Numbered from the stretch's first letter, positions 34,985 to 44,277 are shown. The stretch: DNA of 64,000 nt from an uncultured Duncaniella sp. (GCF_910577345.1 NZ_CAJTMT010000006.1:62001-126000), one strand, 5' to 3'. The notes: a model not told the origin generated them from the sequence alone. Program-made: numbers and translations.

Positions 34985-35944
34985 TCAGTCTGAAATTTTT
35001 CTCCTTATGATTTTTTGTGACCGGGTAAGCTCGATTTGCGGGACTGTTATGATTGCTTTCGGAGCGCGTTTTGGTCCGGCCAGTTCCCTCACTCTGTCGA
35101 GCAGGTCGGCCGGAAGCCGGGTGGAGTCTGTAACGATGACTGCTTCCTCACCCCAGCGTTCAGACGGACGGGAGGTGACGTAGAAACGTATCGAGCTGTC
35201 AACCAATGGTGTGATGAGCTTTTCGATTTCCTCCGGGAAGATTTTTATCCCTCCGGAGTTGATGACGTTGTCGTAGCGTCCGAGCCATCGGAATTTTGTC
35301 GGCGAATGAAGTTCGACAATGTCATTGGTGATAAGTTCGTGAAATGAAAGCGTCTCGCTTTTGATAGACAGACAACCGCGTTCGTCGAGAGTGAAAGTGA
35401 ATCCCGGAAGGGCGTCAAAGCAGTCATTGCCGAGTCGGCGGAGTGCCACATGGCTGCATGTTTCCGTCATCCCGTATGTAGCGTAAGCCGGAATCCCGGC
35501 TTTGAGAACTTCCCGTTCAGCTTCGGGCGCAAGCGGTGCCCCGCCGATTATCATTGCTTTGATTGTGGAGCGGAATGGCGATGCGAGGACCGCATCAACC
35601 TGCGAGGGGACTATCGGCAGGAGCGATATTTCACCGATGGTCGGAGGAATGGTGAGGGCAGGTCGGTTTGACGGCTCTTCGACGATGAGGTTGCATCCGG
35701 CTTCGAGTGCGCGCACAATCTGCATTTTTCCTGCGATGTAGTCAGGTGAAAGCGGGAGGTAGAGGGTCGAATTCTCGCATATACCGAAAAATTGCAGTGT
35801 GGCTTTCGCGGAAGCGCGCATGTCGGATTTCAGCAGTCGGATTTCCTTGGGGGTACCTGTAGAACCGGAAGTGTGGGCCACGACGTATAGACGGGAATCG
35901 CGCCATTCATCGATGAACTCCTTTGCATCCGGTGTGAGAATCAT
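34985..35944 (-). CDS. menE: o-Succinylbenzoate--CoA ligase
   Basis: AMP-forming ligase that activates o-succinylbenzoate to its CoA thioester in menaquinone synthesis. The P-loop-like TSGSTGTPKEI sits near the N-terminus, followed by YATYGMTETCSHVALR and the C-terminal GRYDNVINSGGIKIFPEEIE. At about 319 residues it is shorter than the ~450-residue family norm: the N-terminal region before the ATP loop is missing, as in other Bacteroidetes MenE proteins. The start at 35944 overlaps the menC stop as ATGA. An upstream ATG (35971) lies inside menC. Last gene of menB-menC-menE. Confidence 0.9.
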   Translation of the reverse strand: MILTPDAKEFIDEWRDSRLYVVAHTSGSTGTPKEIRLLKSDMRASAKATLQFFGICENSTLYLPLSPDYIAGKMQIVRALEAGCNLIVEEPSNRPALTIPPTIGEISLLPIVPSQVDAVLASPFRSTIKAMIIGGAPLAPEAEREVLKAGIPAYATYGMTETCSHVALRRLGNDCFDALPGFTFTLDERGCLSIKSETLSFHELITNDIVELHSPTKFRWLGRYDNVINSGGIKIFPEEIEKLITPLVDSSIRFYVTSRPSERWGEEAVIVTDSTRLPADLLDRVRELAGPKRAPKAIITVPQIELTRSQKIIRRKISD

Positions 35945-36987
35945 TTCCATTCCAATTCGGGGATTGTCCACTTGCCGTCCGGTGAATAGCTCAGTTTTTC
36001 ACCGTGAAGGGTGAGCGGTGATGGGATATTGTTATGGTAAAGCTGTCCTGTGCCGAGTCCTTGTGGGAGTGACGGGTTCAGTGTGGCTACCCATTGGGCA
36101 ATCGCGCTGAGTCCGATGTTTGATTCGAGTGCAGAGGTGGCCCACCATCCGCAATTCCTCTCTCCGGCCAAGGCAATCCATTCCTCCGATGCCTTGAAAC
36201 CGCCTGTCAGTGTCGGTTTGAGTATGATGTAGGCGGGACGGATTGCATCGAGCATCCGGATTTTTCCTTCACGGTCGTTTATCCCTATCAGCTCTTCATC
36301 GAGGGCAATCAGAATGGGTGATGTCCGACAAAGACGGTTCATTGCCTCCCACTGACGGGCGCGTATGGGTTGCTCGATTGAGTGGATGTCGAAGCGGGCG
36401 AGTTGGTTGAGTTTGCCGATTGCTTCATCAGGGCGGAAAGCACCGTTGGCATCAAGGCGTAGCTGGATGTCGGGAGCTTCCTGTCGGATGAACTTCAGCA
36501 ATTCAAGTTCCTCGTCGAAATTTATGCCTCCGATTTTGATTTTCACACAGGAGAAACCATCGGCAAGTTTGAGGGCTATGCGTTCGCGCATCAGTTCGCG
36601 GTCACCCATCCAGACGAGGCCGTTGATGGTCAGGACGCTTTCGCCTGCGGTCCATTTTGACGGAAATATGATGCGTCGTCCGCTGTTTTCAAGGTCGCGC
36701 ATGGCTGTTTCAAGTCCGAAGCGTATCGAGGGATAGTCCGCAAGAAGAGCCGGATTTGCCGCATAGCGGTCAATGTCGCGACACACCTCCGACAGTTTTT
36801 CCTCATAGTCGGGACGGTCATCGCAACTGAGTCCGCGGAAAAGCCCTGCTTCCCCGAGGCCGATGGTGTCTTCGGCCACGGAGTTGCAGAGTTTGATGAA
36901 GTATGTGTCTTTCTGCCGCATCCGTTCGCGCGATGTTATTGCCGTGAAACGGAAGTCGAGCAGATATTTACACCATGTTGCTTTCAA
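35941..36987 (-). CDS. menC: o-Succinylbenzoate synthase
   Basis: Enolase-superfamily enzyme dehydrating SHCHC to o-succinylbenzoate. The 348 residues contain the catalytic KIKIG (Lys-x-Lys) near 148-152, the metal-binding LRLDANGAF near 176-184, and SIEQP and ALDEEL further on, with the second lysine in YIILKPTLTGG. Together these are the expected barrel residues. It lies 18 bases after menB and overlaps menE by four bases, a compact menaquinone operon. menF, menD and menH are not in this window. Confidence 0.93.
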   Translation of the reverse strand: MKATWCKYLLDFRFTAITSRERMRQKDTYFIKLCNSVAEDTIGLGEAGLFRGLSCDDRPDYEEKLSEVCRDIDRYAANPALLADYPSIRFGLETAMRDLENSGRRIIFPSKWTAGESVLTINGLVWMGDRELMRERIALKLADGFSCVKIKIGGINFDEELELLKFIRQEAPDIQLRLDANGAFRPDEAIGKLNQLARFDIHSIEQPIRARQWEAMNRLCRTSPILIALDEELIGINDREGKIRMLDAIRPAYIILKPTLTGGFKASEEWIALAGERNCGWWATSALESNIGLSAIAQWVATLNPSLPQGLGTGQLYHNNIPSPLTLHGEKLSYSPDGKWTIPELEWK

Positions 36988-37005
36988 TGTTGTAGTGTGG
37001 ATTTG

Positions 37006-37827
37006 TTAGCCGGGGAATTTGGGGAACTGGTCGAAGTCGGGAGTGCGTTTTTCAAGGAACGCGTTTTTGCCTTCTTGCGCTTCAGCCATGAGATAGTACA
37101 TGAGGGTGGCATCGCCGGCAAATTCCATCAGACCGCGCTGTCCGTCGAGTTCGGCATTGAGCGCACGCTTTATCATGCGGATGGCCATCGGCGAACGGCT
37201 GAGGATTGTCTCACACCATTCGACGGTTTCGTCTTCGAGACGGTCAAAGGGGACAACCTTGTTAATCATGCCCATGCGTTCAGCCTCCTCGGCGGTGTAC
37301 TGACGGCAGAGGAACCATATCTCACGCGCTTTCTTCTGACCTACGCAACGGGCAAGGTAGCTTGAACCGAATCCGGCATCGAAACTGCCGACCTTAGGAC
37401 CGGTCTGACCGAAGCGGGCATTGTCGGATGCTATCGAAAGGTCGCAGACAACGTTGAGGACATTGCCGCCGCCGATTGCATAGCCGTTGACCATCGCGAT
37501 GACTGGTTTAGGGATGGAACGGATTGCTTTGTGGAGGTCGAGGACGTTGAGACGGGGTACACCCTGCTCGTCGATGTAGCCACCGATACCTTTCACATTC
37601 TGGTCGCCACCCGAGCAGAATGCCTTGTCACCCGCACCGGTGAGGATGATGACACCGATGTCGGACGCGTCGCGGCAGTAGGCCATCGCGTCGAGCATTT
37701 CCTTGTTGGTCTGCGGACGGAAAGCGTTGTAGACGCGCGGACGGTTTATGGTGATTTTGGCTATACGGCCATATTGCTCGAAGAGTATGTCCTCATACTT
37801 CTTGATAGGTTTCCATTCTCGTTTCAT
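37006..37827 (-). CDS. menB: 1,4-Dihydroxy-2-naphthoyl-CoA synthase
   Basis: Crotonase-fold enzyme closing the naphthoquinone ring of menaquinone. 273 residues. The oxyanion-hole stretches GDKAFCSGGDQNVKG and NGYAIGGGNVLNVVCD are present, and GQTGPKVGSFDAGFGSSYLA and RQYTAEEAERMGMINKVVP are diagnostic for MenB among crotonases. First gene of menB-menC-menE, preceded by a full promoter and a leader that contains a terminator-like hairpin. Confidence 0.96.
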   Translation of the reverse strand: MKREWKPIKKYEDILFEQYGRIAKITINRPRVYNAFRPQTNKEMLDAMAYCRDASDIGVIILTGAGDKAFCSGGDQNVKGIGGYIDEQGVPRLNVLDLHKAIRSIPKPVIAMVNGYAIGGGNVLNVVCDLSIASDNARFGQTGPKVGSFDAGFGSSYLARCVGQKKAREIWFLCRQYTAEEAERMGMINKVVPFDRLEDETVEWCETILSRSPMAIRMIKRALNAELDGQRGLMEFAGDATLMYYLMAEAQEGKNAFLEKRTPDFDQFPKFPG

Positions 37828-37901
37828 TGTGAATCGTGATTTAGATTGATTGTTGGATGGAATGTTATATTAAAATCTTTTTTTGCATTTAAAGAACAAA
37901 A

Positions 37902-37933
37902 CCCGATAGCTTGACGTATCAGGGGCTACCGGG
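37902..37933 (-). promoter_or_regulatory. Terminator-like hairpin in the menB leader
   Basis: On the minus strand a 9-bp stem cccggtagc/gctatcggg (one G-T pair, 14-base loop) is followed at once by TTTTGTT. It lies a few bases after the predicted start of transcription and about 75 bases before menB. It could be an attenuator or a 5' stability element. Confidence 0.55.
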
Positions 37934-37944
37934 ATTCAACACTA

Positions 37945-37976
37945 CAAAAGTAGTGTGTTTTAAGTGAAAAAACAAA
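37945..37976 (-). promoter_or_regulatory. menBCE promoter
   Basis: On the minus strand TTTG (37976-37973), 20 bases, TACTTTTG (37952-37945): full Bacteroidetes consensus upstream of menB, divergent from the serB promoter. Confidence 0.75.
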
Positions 37977-38002
37977 TCTCACAATAAAAAATTTGCACTA
38001 CA

Positions 38003-38032
38003 TTGCCGTTTCTTCAGAAATCCATATCTTTG
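38003..38032 (+). promoter_or_regulatory. serB promoter
   Basis: TATCTTTG at 38025-38032 is a good -7 box, with TTG at 38003-38005 nineteen bases earlier as a partial -33 box, 69 bases before the serB ATG. Confidence 0.65.
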
Positions 38033-38101
38033 CATAGATAATAATGCTTATACAATTCTCAAACAACGTTGGTCACACCCTCTAAACATTCTTATTGACT
38101 T

Positions 38102-39331
38102 ATGGAAAAAGCTCAGCTCGAACTCATACTCATCAATATCTCAGGCCAGGATCATCCCGGTGTCACCTCGGCATTGTCCGAAATACTTGCGAAGTATCAT
38201 GCCGGTATCCTCGACATCGGTCAGGCAGACATTCACCATACACTTTCGCTCGGCATACTCATCCGCACCGATTCTTCCGTTTCGGGCAACATTATGAAAG
38301 AGTTGCTTTTCAAGGCGACGGAGCTGAATGTCACCATCCGTTTCTCGCCTGTAAGTATAGAGGAATATGAGAAGTGGGTAGGGATGCAGGGCAAGGACCG
38401 CTGGATAATCACAATACTTGGCCGTCGTTTGACCGCGCGTCAGATTGCGAACGTTACGGCAGAAATCTCCGCGCAGGGAATGAACATTGATTCCATCCAG
38501 CGTCTGACCGGCCGAATGCCGCTCGGCGAGGAGGAGCAACCACTGTCGAAATCATGTGTGGAGTTCTCGGTCCGCGGAGTTCCGCGAGATGTGTCTGCCA
38601 TGCAGGAGCGCTTCATGCAGCTTTCGCAGGAGGAGGAATTTGACATTTCCGTGCAGGAGGACACCCTCTTCCGCCGCTGTCGCCGACTGATATGCTTCGA
38701 CATGGACTCGACTTTGATTGAAACAGAAGTAATTGACGAACTTGCAATGCGGGCAGGTGTCGGTGATCAGGTCAAAGCCATCACCGAGCGCGCCATGAGG
38801 GGAGAGATTGATTTCTGCGAGAGTTTCAAGGAGCGTGTGGCCTTGTTGAAAGGACTTGACGAAAGTGTCATGAAAGAGATTGCCGAGAATCTTCCCATCA
38901 CTGAAGGTCTCGACAGAATGATGCAGGTGCTCAAGCGTGTGGGCTACAAGACTGCTATCCTTTCAGGCGGTTTCACATATTTCGGTAACTATCTGAAACA
39001 GAAATATGGGTTTGACTATGTCTATGCCAACGAACTTGAAATCGTCGATGGGAAGCTCACCGGACGTTATCTCGGTGAGATTGTCGACGGTCGCCGTAAG
39101 GCGGAACTGTTGCGCCTGATCGCACAGGTAGAGAATGTGAACATCGCTCAGACCATTGCGGTCGGTGATGGGGCTAATGATCTTCCGATGCTTTCCACCG
39201 CAGGTCTCGGAATCGCTTTCCACGCCAAACCGAAGGTCAAGGCCACGGCTGAACAGTCAATCTCCACAATAGGTCTCGACGGAGTGCTCTACTTCCTCGG
39301 TTTCAAGGACTCATTCATCTCCGAGAAATAA
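38102..39331 (+). CDS. serB: Phosphoserine phosphatase with N-terminal ACT domains
   Basis: Last step of serine synthesis, O-phosphoserine to serine. The 409 residues have two ACT-like modules (about 6-90 and 98-185), then a HAD phosphatase core. Nucleophile Asp200 and acid/base Asp202 lie in FDMDSTLIETEV. ILSGGFTYFGNYL is motif II with the substrate serine, and AVGDGANDLPML is motif IV. The duplicated ACT domains suggest allosteric control by an amino acid, as in other long SerB proteins. It has its own promoter and a small hairpin (39369-39389) downstream. Confidence 0.95.
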   Translation: MEKAQLELILINISGQDHPGVTSALSEILAKYHAGILDIGQADIHHTLSLGILIRTDSSVSGNIMKELLFKATELNVTIRFSPVSIEEYEKWVGMQGKDRWIITILGRRLTARQIANVTAEISAQGMNIDSIQRLTGRMPLGEEEQPLSKSCVEFSVRGVPRDVSAMQERFMQLSQEEEFDISVQEDTLFRRCRRLICFDMDSTLIETEVIDELAMRAGVGDQVKAITERAMRGEIDFCESFKERVALLKGLDESVMKEIAENLPITEGLDRMMQVLKRVGYKTAILSGGFTYFGNYLKQKYGFDYVYANELEIVDGKLTGRYLGEIVDGRRKAELLRLIAQVENVNIAQTIAVGDGANDLPMLSTAGLGIAFHAKPKVKATAEQSISTIGLDGVLYFLGFKDSFISEK

Positions 39332-39368
39332 AATATTACTGTCCGCTAAAGTATAAGTATACTTTCCT

Positions 39369-39389
39369 AACTTCTTGAATATAGAAGTT
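39369..39389 (+). terminator. Possible serB terminator
   Basis: 7-bp stem aacttct/agaagtt with a 7-base loop, then gggcattttt, 37 bases past the serB stop. A second small palindrome (aaagtata-ag-tatacttt) precedes it. Confidence 0.45.
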
Positions 39390-39419
39390 GGGCATTTTTG
39401 GTGCTTGGCCAAGCCACTC

Positions 39420-39521
39420 TTAATGATTTTCGTCCGTTTTTGGAGGAGATTCCGCGACCTCTATAAGCATAATTTTGAGGTTGGCGTCGGGTTTGTTGAA
39501 GAATGTCTCAAGATTGAGATA
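39420..39521 (-). pseudogene. Possible transposase fragment (IS5-like)
   Basis: A 33-codon minus-strand remnant reads NLETFFNKPDANLKIMLIEV then AESPPKTDENH and stop. The part KIMLIEVAESP resembles the KIxLIDVxESPIxRP stretch of IS5-group transposases, after which the resemblance ends. Short and uncertain. No start codon, terminal repeats or partner ORF are seen. Confidence 0.35.
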
Positions 39522-39620
39522 ACGTGAGTTAGACGAAAATTAAGTAGCTGAAAATTTGGTGATTAGTGATAAAAGTAGTAAGTTTAAAGTGCTGAATTTT
39601 AAACAAATACTTTTATCGCT

Positions 39621-39791
39621 ATGCACACCGAGGACAAAGTTATTGAAATTTTCGTAATGGCGGATGAATTCTGTAAGATTCTTAACGCAATGCTTCGCCG
39701 TCGTGGTCTTGACCGGCCCAAAGATGGAAGGAAGTGTTGTCAAATGAAATGCTTTTTTTTCCATTTGATTATGTCAGATGCGTTACGTTGA
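39621..39791 (+). pseudogene. IS982-like transposase N-terminal remnant
   Basis: A 56-codon frame starts MHTEDKVIEIFVMADEFCK, which closely resembles the N-terminus of IS982-family transposases. It keeps IMSDA, the next conserved block, and then stops. Nothing after this point matches a transposase, and the hsdR 3' end lies 15 bases on. This is a truncated scar, not an active element. Confidence 0.6.
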
Positions 39792-39805
39792 TTATTCTTG
39801 TACTT

Positions 39806-42253
39806 TCATGCACAGTACAACTGTCGCTGCAACTCGAAATAGTGGGCACGAATATCAGCCGGACTCATCTGCAATCTTTGTTTTGCATCACTCATAGAGT
39901 TGTACTTGATTATAATGAATGTCTTGAGATTATCCGAGCTGAGTTCTTTGAATCCGTTGTTGACATAATACTGCAGTATGAGGTTGTCAAACTCACGCTG
40001 CTCTTGGTTCAAATTTTCAACATACTGCTTTTTGACCATCTCAACACGCTTAGCCCTCTCAATAGGTGTTGAGTTGTATGCAATGTATTCCAGAACATCA
40101 AGCAAATCACACTTCTGCATTTTCAGCATGTTCTTTATCAAGTCCAGTTTATCTTCAGCAAAGCCGGCTTCATCCATAATTTTAAGTAAATGCTCACGGG
40201 TTTCCGGGTTTGACCATTTAAGACGCAAATCGTCTGCGCCAGAGAAGAACTCGGGAATTTTACCAAAGAGTTTCTTGACATATTCTTCAAGACTGATAAA
40301 TTCGTCACCAAAGAAAATCTTTTGCTCCCACGTTGTTTCAAGTGATAACCGTCTTCTTGTCGATAGTTTAATATCAATGAGGTTTTTCTTGGAGCCTTCG
40401 CATGTGCAAGGCAGATTACCACACAGTGGGCATGGTTCTGGGACGCATACACATGGTATCTGACCACACTGAGGACATGGCTTGGGTGTTTTTGGTGGCT
40501 TTGATTTACAAGTACATGGCCAGTTACCACAAATGGGACAGTTGGTATCTCCATCCCAATCAGGGTCTTTGAACATTTCGCTTGCGCCTACGAAATCATA
40601 TATGGTAAAGTAATACTTCTTGTCGAACAGACGTGTGCCACGACCGATAATCTGTTTGAATTCTACTATATTCTGAATAGGTCGCATCAATACAATGTTA
40701 CGCACATTTCGAGCATCTACACCGGTGCTCAACTTGTATGAGGTGGTAAGAATTGTAGGTAATAATTTCTCGTTGTCTTGGAAAGTCCTTAATGTGGCTT
40801 CTCCCACTTCTCCATCATCTGCGGTTACTCGCTCACAATAGTTGCTCGCCGGACGTCCCTTATGCTTGTTGACCATATCTCGTACAATCATGGCATGTTT
40901 CTGTGTTGCACAAAATATGATGGTTTTTTCGTCGGGATCAATCTTCTGAAGAAACTCCATCACACGGTGCTCGTCTCGCTCCTTGATTTGGATTCTGCCG
41001 TTGTAGAAGTCAGACTCACTGTAAATTTTTTCGGGGTCAACCTCACCGCTCTTAACTAAGTCTCCGACTTGATATTTGTAATCATCAATGTTGCTCGTTG
41101 AAATATCCACTCGGAAAGGCACAAGGAAACCATCTTCTATACCTTGTTTGAGTGAATAGGTATAGACAGGGTCTCCGAAATAGGTATATGTGTTGGCATT
41201 CTCCTTTCTTCTTGGTGTGGCTGTCATGCCCAATTGATAAGCAGAATCAAAATATTCCATCAACTTTCTCCATTCGCTCTCATCATTTGCACCTCCGCGG
41301 TGGCACTCATCAATGATGATAAAGTCGAAGAAATCACGCTCATACTGCATATAGTATGGCTTATCTTGGCGACCCTCTGACAATTTAATTCCACGTTCTT
41401 CCGCCTTTTGAGCATTAGGCGAAGTCATCATTGTTTGGAAGATGGTAAAATATAGGTTTCGAGCAGTTGGAACTTTATAATTATTCTTCTTCAATTCCTT
41501 TGGCGTGATACGGCACATGGCATCCTCTGGAAATTGATCAAAATCGTTGATTGCCTGATTAGCAAGAATATTTCTGTCGGCAATGAACAGGATGCGAGGT
41601 GCTCGGTCAATCCCCTTTGTGTTCCACTTCGTTTGTGTCAGTTTCCAACAAATTTGGAATGCCGTATAGGTCTTTCCCGTGCCAGTTGCCATAGTCAAGA
41701 GGATACGGTTCCTTTGCTTGGCAACAGCTGAAAGTACATTGTTAATGGCAATCTCTTGATAATAGCGAGGCGTACGCCCACCACTACGGTTTAAAGCGCA
41801 AAGATTCAACTTGTCGCGCCATGAGTTTTCTTCGGGGAAAGTCATGCGCCACAAGTCCTGAGGCGTCGGGAAACTATCTACGTCGCTTTCCTTGCTCGGT
41901 ATGATATATTCACCCTTACTGTTTTTGACGCCCATATCAATGAACCAAATCTCATCGCCATTGGTGCTATAAGTGAAGCGAATTTTCAGGGCATCGGCAT
42001 AGAGTTTGGCTTGAGCAACCCCTTCCGCCACATCTCGTTCATCGCTTTTGGCTTCAATAACAGCAAGTTTTTGTCCCTTATATTCAAGAATATAGTCGGC
42101 TTTTTTAGGGTTCCTATGACCGGTGGTGGTGATACGACCGGGCGCAATATATGCACTCTGCTCCACAAGCACTTTGCTGCCGGGTACTATTCCCCAACCC
42201 GCCGTACTGAGTTTCGGGTCTATCTTATCGTGTCTTGTCTGAGATTCGTTCAT
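39806..42253 (-). CDS. hsdR: Type I restriction endonuclease R subunit (EcoEI-like)
   Basis: Motor and nuclease subunit of a type I restriction system. 815 residues. An N-terminal PD-(D/E)xK nuclease domain (Asp53, then Glu67-x-Lys69 in VIEAKS) precedes a superfamily 2 helicase: Walker A ATGTGKT at 189-195, DECH box in FIIIDECHRGG, then TATPRR and a motif VI QIIGRGTRL. At about 572-620 lies an unusual triple cysteine repeat, CPICGNWPCTC, CPQCGQIPCVC, CPLCGNLPCTC. The C-terminus is EcoEI-type. The start overlaps the hsdMS stop by one base (TAATG), so they are coupled. AT-richer than its neighbours and flanked by transposase scars: likely acquired. Confidence 0.93.
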   Translation of the reverse strand: MNESQTRHDKIDPKLSTAGWGIVPGSKVLVEQSAYIAPGRITTTGHRNPKKADYILEYKGQKLAVIEAKSDERDVAEGVAQAKLYADALKIRFTYSTNGDEIWFIDMGVKNSKGEYIIPSKESDVDSFPTPQDLWRMTFPEENSWRDKLNLCALNRSGGRTPRYYQEIAINNVLSAVAKQRNRILLTMATGTGKTYTAFQICWKLTQTKWNTKGIDRAPRILFIADRNILANQAINDFDQFPEDAMCRITPKELKKNNYKVPTARNLYFTIFQTMMTSPNAQKAEERGIKLSEGRQDKPYYMQYERDFFDFIIIDECHRGGANDESEWRKLMEYFDSAYQLGMTATPRRKENANTYTYFGDPVYTYSLKQGIEDGFLVPFRVDISTSNIDDYKYQVGDLVKSGEVDPEKIYSESDFYNGRIQIKERDEHRVMEFLQKIDPDEKTIIFCATQKHAMIVRDMVNKHKGRPASNYCERVTADDGEVGEATLRTFQDNEKLLPTILTTSYKLSTGVDARNVRNIVLMRPIQNIVEFKQIIGRGTRLFDKKYYFTIYDFVGASEMFKDPDWDGDTNCPICGNWPCTCKSKPPKTPKPCPQCGQIPCVCVPEPCPLCGNLPCTCEGSKKNLIDIKLSTRRRLSLETTWEQKIFFGDEFISLEEYVKKLFGKIPEFFSGADDLRLKWSNPETREHLLKIMDEAGFAEDKLDLIKNMLKMQKCDLLDVLEYIAYNSTPIERAKRVEMVKKQYVENLNQEQREFDNLILQYYVNNGFKELSSDNLKTFIIIKYNSMSDAKQRLQMSPADIRAHYFELQRQLYCA

Positions 42254-44277
42254 TATTCAAATACTTGCTTTAGAAGTGATTGTTTGAGGGTATCGCACTC
42301 TAAAGAGAGCTTAGTAAAGTTCGATTTCAAGATTTCTATTTTCGCAAATGCGGTGTCAAGATATTCTACTATGCGCAGTTGCTCGGTAAGTTGAGGAATG
42401 GGAATAGAAGTTTCTTTAAGCAATTTGTAATGTCTTGCATAACCAAGATTTCTCAGCTTGATAGACTTAATTACATAATAGAAAAATTTCGAATCAATGT
42501 CATCTATTGGCAAAAGAATATGAGTGCCATCAGCTCCAATAACAAAATCGAAATCAATAAATTTCACATTCTTCGTATGGTCACCAAATACAACAACAGG
42601 TTTCTTGTGACTATAAACTATTGTTTCGTCATCCCAATATCCACTAATAAGTTCTGCCTCTTGGGAAACAATGGGGAATCTACCTGTTTCTAAATAATCC
42701 TTTGATTTTACTTGTGCTTGTTTGGGAACTTTTTGCAAGCATTTCTCAAAAGGAATATACTTCCACCCTTCTTTTGGAGTCATCATTTCGGTTAGGGCGG
42801 TTTGGAAGAAAGCTTGAGCATTGTTGAGGTTTTCCTCTATTTTTTTTAGTAGGGCGGTGCTCTCTTCGCTCAGATTAATCATAGTAGAAAGGATATCTGG
42901 AGGTGTCCGTTCGTCAACGACTTCAACTTTATTGGGATTTTTCACACTTAGATCGCAAGTATCATCAAGGTCATTGACGTTTAGATTCCATGAATGCGCA
43001 CTTTCAGCTTTAGTCTTTTGCAAAGTGAGAAATTCTTCCAAATCGTCCTCGATGAGTGGTTTTGTCTTGGTGTAGTGCTTGTCAACTTGATAGTACCATA
43101 TCTTCTCGGTGGGTTCACCCTTGGTGAAGAAAAGCACCACCGTTTTGACACCAGCACCTGTGAACACGCCACTTGGCAAGTCGAGGACGGTATGCAGATT
43201 GCAATTTTCAAGTAGCATTTTACGGATTGCACTTGCATCTCCATTACTTAGGAAGGTATTTTTGATAACGATACCCGCACGTCCACCAGCTTTCAAGGTC
43301 TTAATGAAGTGCTGCATAAACATGTAAGCGGTTTCAGAGGTGCGAATTTCAAAGTTTTGCAATACCTCTCCGCGCTCGTTGCCACCAAAAGGAGGATTGG
43401 CAAGGATGACATTTTTGCGGTCGCTTTCTTGGATAGTTGCAAGATTAGTTGCCAGTGTGTTGCCATGAGAGATATTTGGAGCTGATACTCCGTGGAATAT
43501 CATATTCATGGTGGCGATAATGTATGGCAACACTTTTTTCTCCCTGCCGTAGAAAGTGTTCCTTTGCAAGGCTTCGTGGTCTTTAACGCTCTTAATCTTG
43601 TCCTTCATATAAATGAAAGCCTCACAAAGGAATCCCGCAGAACCACATGCAGGGTCATAGACGGTTTCTCCAATCTTTGGATCAACCACCTTTATAATGC
43701 CGCGAATCAATGGTCTTGGGGTATAATACTCGCCCCCATTGCGACCTGCATTACCCATGCGCTGAATGTTACTCTCATAGAGCACGGTCATTTCGTGCTT
43801 ATCTTCGGCACTTTGGAAATGGAGTTCATCAATCATGTTGATAATCTCACGCATATTAAAGCCAGAACGAATTTTGTTATGCAGTTCGCCAAAGATTTCA
43901 CCTATCTTATATTCAAGGGTGTCAGTTGTGGTAGCCGTGTTTTGAAAATCTTTGAGATACGGAAAGAGCTTTTGGTCGACAAATTGTACAAGGTCATCTC
44001 CACTCATGGCATTGACGGTGTCGAGTACCATCTTGCCTGTCATAGTGTCTTTCTTCTTTGGAGTCGCCCATTGGCTCCAGCGATAGAAGCCAGTTACCAA
44101 ACGCTTGTAGGTCTTGCCTTCAAGTTCGGCTTCTTCCTCCCGTTCGGTTTCAAGGTCATCAAGGTATTTAAGGAACAACATCCAAGACTTCTGTTCCAGA
44201 TAATCAAGCTCACTACCGCAACCCTGTTCCTTCCATAGGATTTGGTCGATAGCTTTGAAAGTATTTTCGTATTTCAT
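42253..44277 (-). CDS. Type I restriction-modification M-S fusion (adenine methyltransferase plus one TRD)
   Basis: N6-adenine methyltransferase joined to a specificity module. 674 residues. An HsdM N-terminal domain (about 5-150) is followed by a methyltransferase core with motif I DPACGSAGF at 208-216 and catalytic NPPF at 294-297. From about 497 to the end the protein reads as one HsdS half: WKYIPFEKCLQKVP, then FPIVSQEAELISGYWDDETI, GADGTHILLP, IPIPQLTEQLRIVEYLD and a coiled-coil tail. With a single target-recognition domain, recognition would need dimerisation or cover only a half-site. First gene of the pair with hsdR, with a -7 box at 44432-44439. Confidence 0.9.
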   Translation of the reverse strand: MKYENTFKAIDQILWKEQGCGSELDYLEQKSWMLFLKYLDDLETEREEEAELEGKTYKRLVTGFYRWSQWATPKKKDTMTGKMVLDTVNAMSGDDLVQFVDQKLFPYLKDFQNTATTTDTLEYKIGEIFGELHNKIRSGFNMREIINMIDELHFQSAEDKHEMTVLYESNIQRMGNAGRNGGEYYTPRPLIRGIIKVVDPKIGETVYDPACGSAGFLCEAFIYMKDKIKSVKDHEALQRNTFYGREKKVLPYIIATMNMIFHGVSAPNISHGNTLATNLATIQESDRKNVILANPPFGGNERGEVLQNFEIRTSETAYMFMQHFIKTLKAGGRAGIVIKNTFLSNGDASAIRKMLLENCNLHTVLDLPSGVFTGAGVKTVVLFFTKGEPTEKIWYYQVDKHYTKTKPLIEDDLEEFLTLQKTKAESAHSWNLNVNDLDDTCDLSVKNPNKVEVVDERTPPDILSTMINLSEESTALLKKIEENLNNAQAFFQTALTEMMTPKEGWKYIPFEKCLQKVPKQAQVKSKDYLETGRFPIVSQEAELISGYWDDETIVYSHKKPVVVFGDHTKNVKFIDFDFVIGADGTHILLPIDDIDSKFFYYVIKSIKLRNLGYARHYKLLKETSIPIPQLTEQLRIVEYLDTAFAKIEILKSNFTKLSLECDTLKQSLLKQVFE

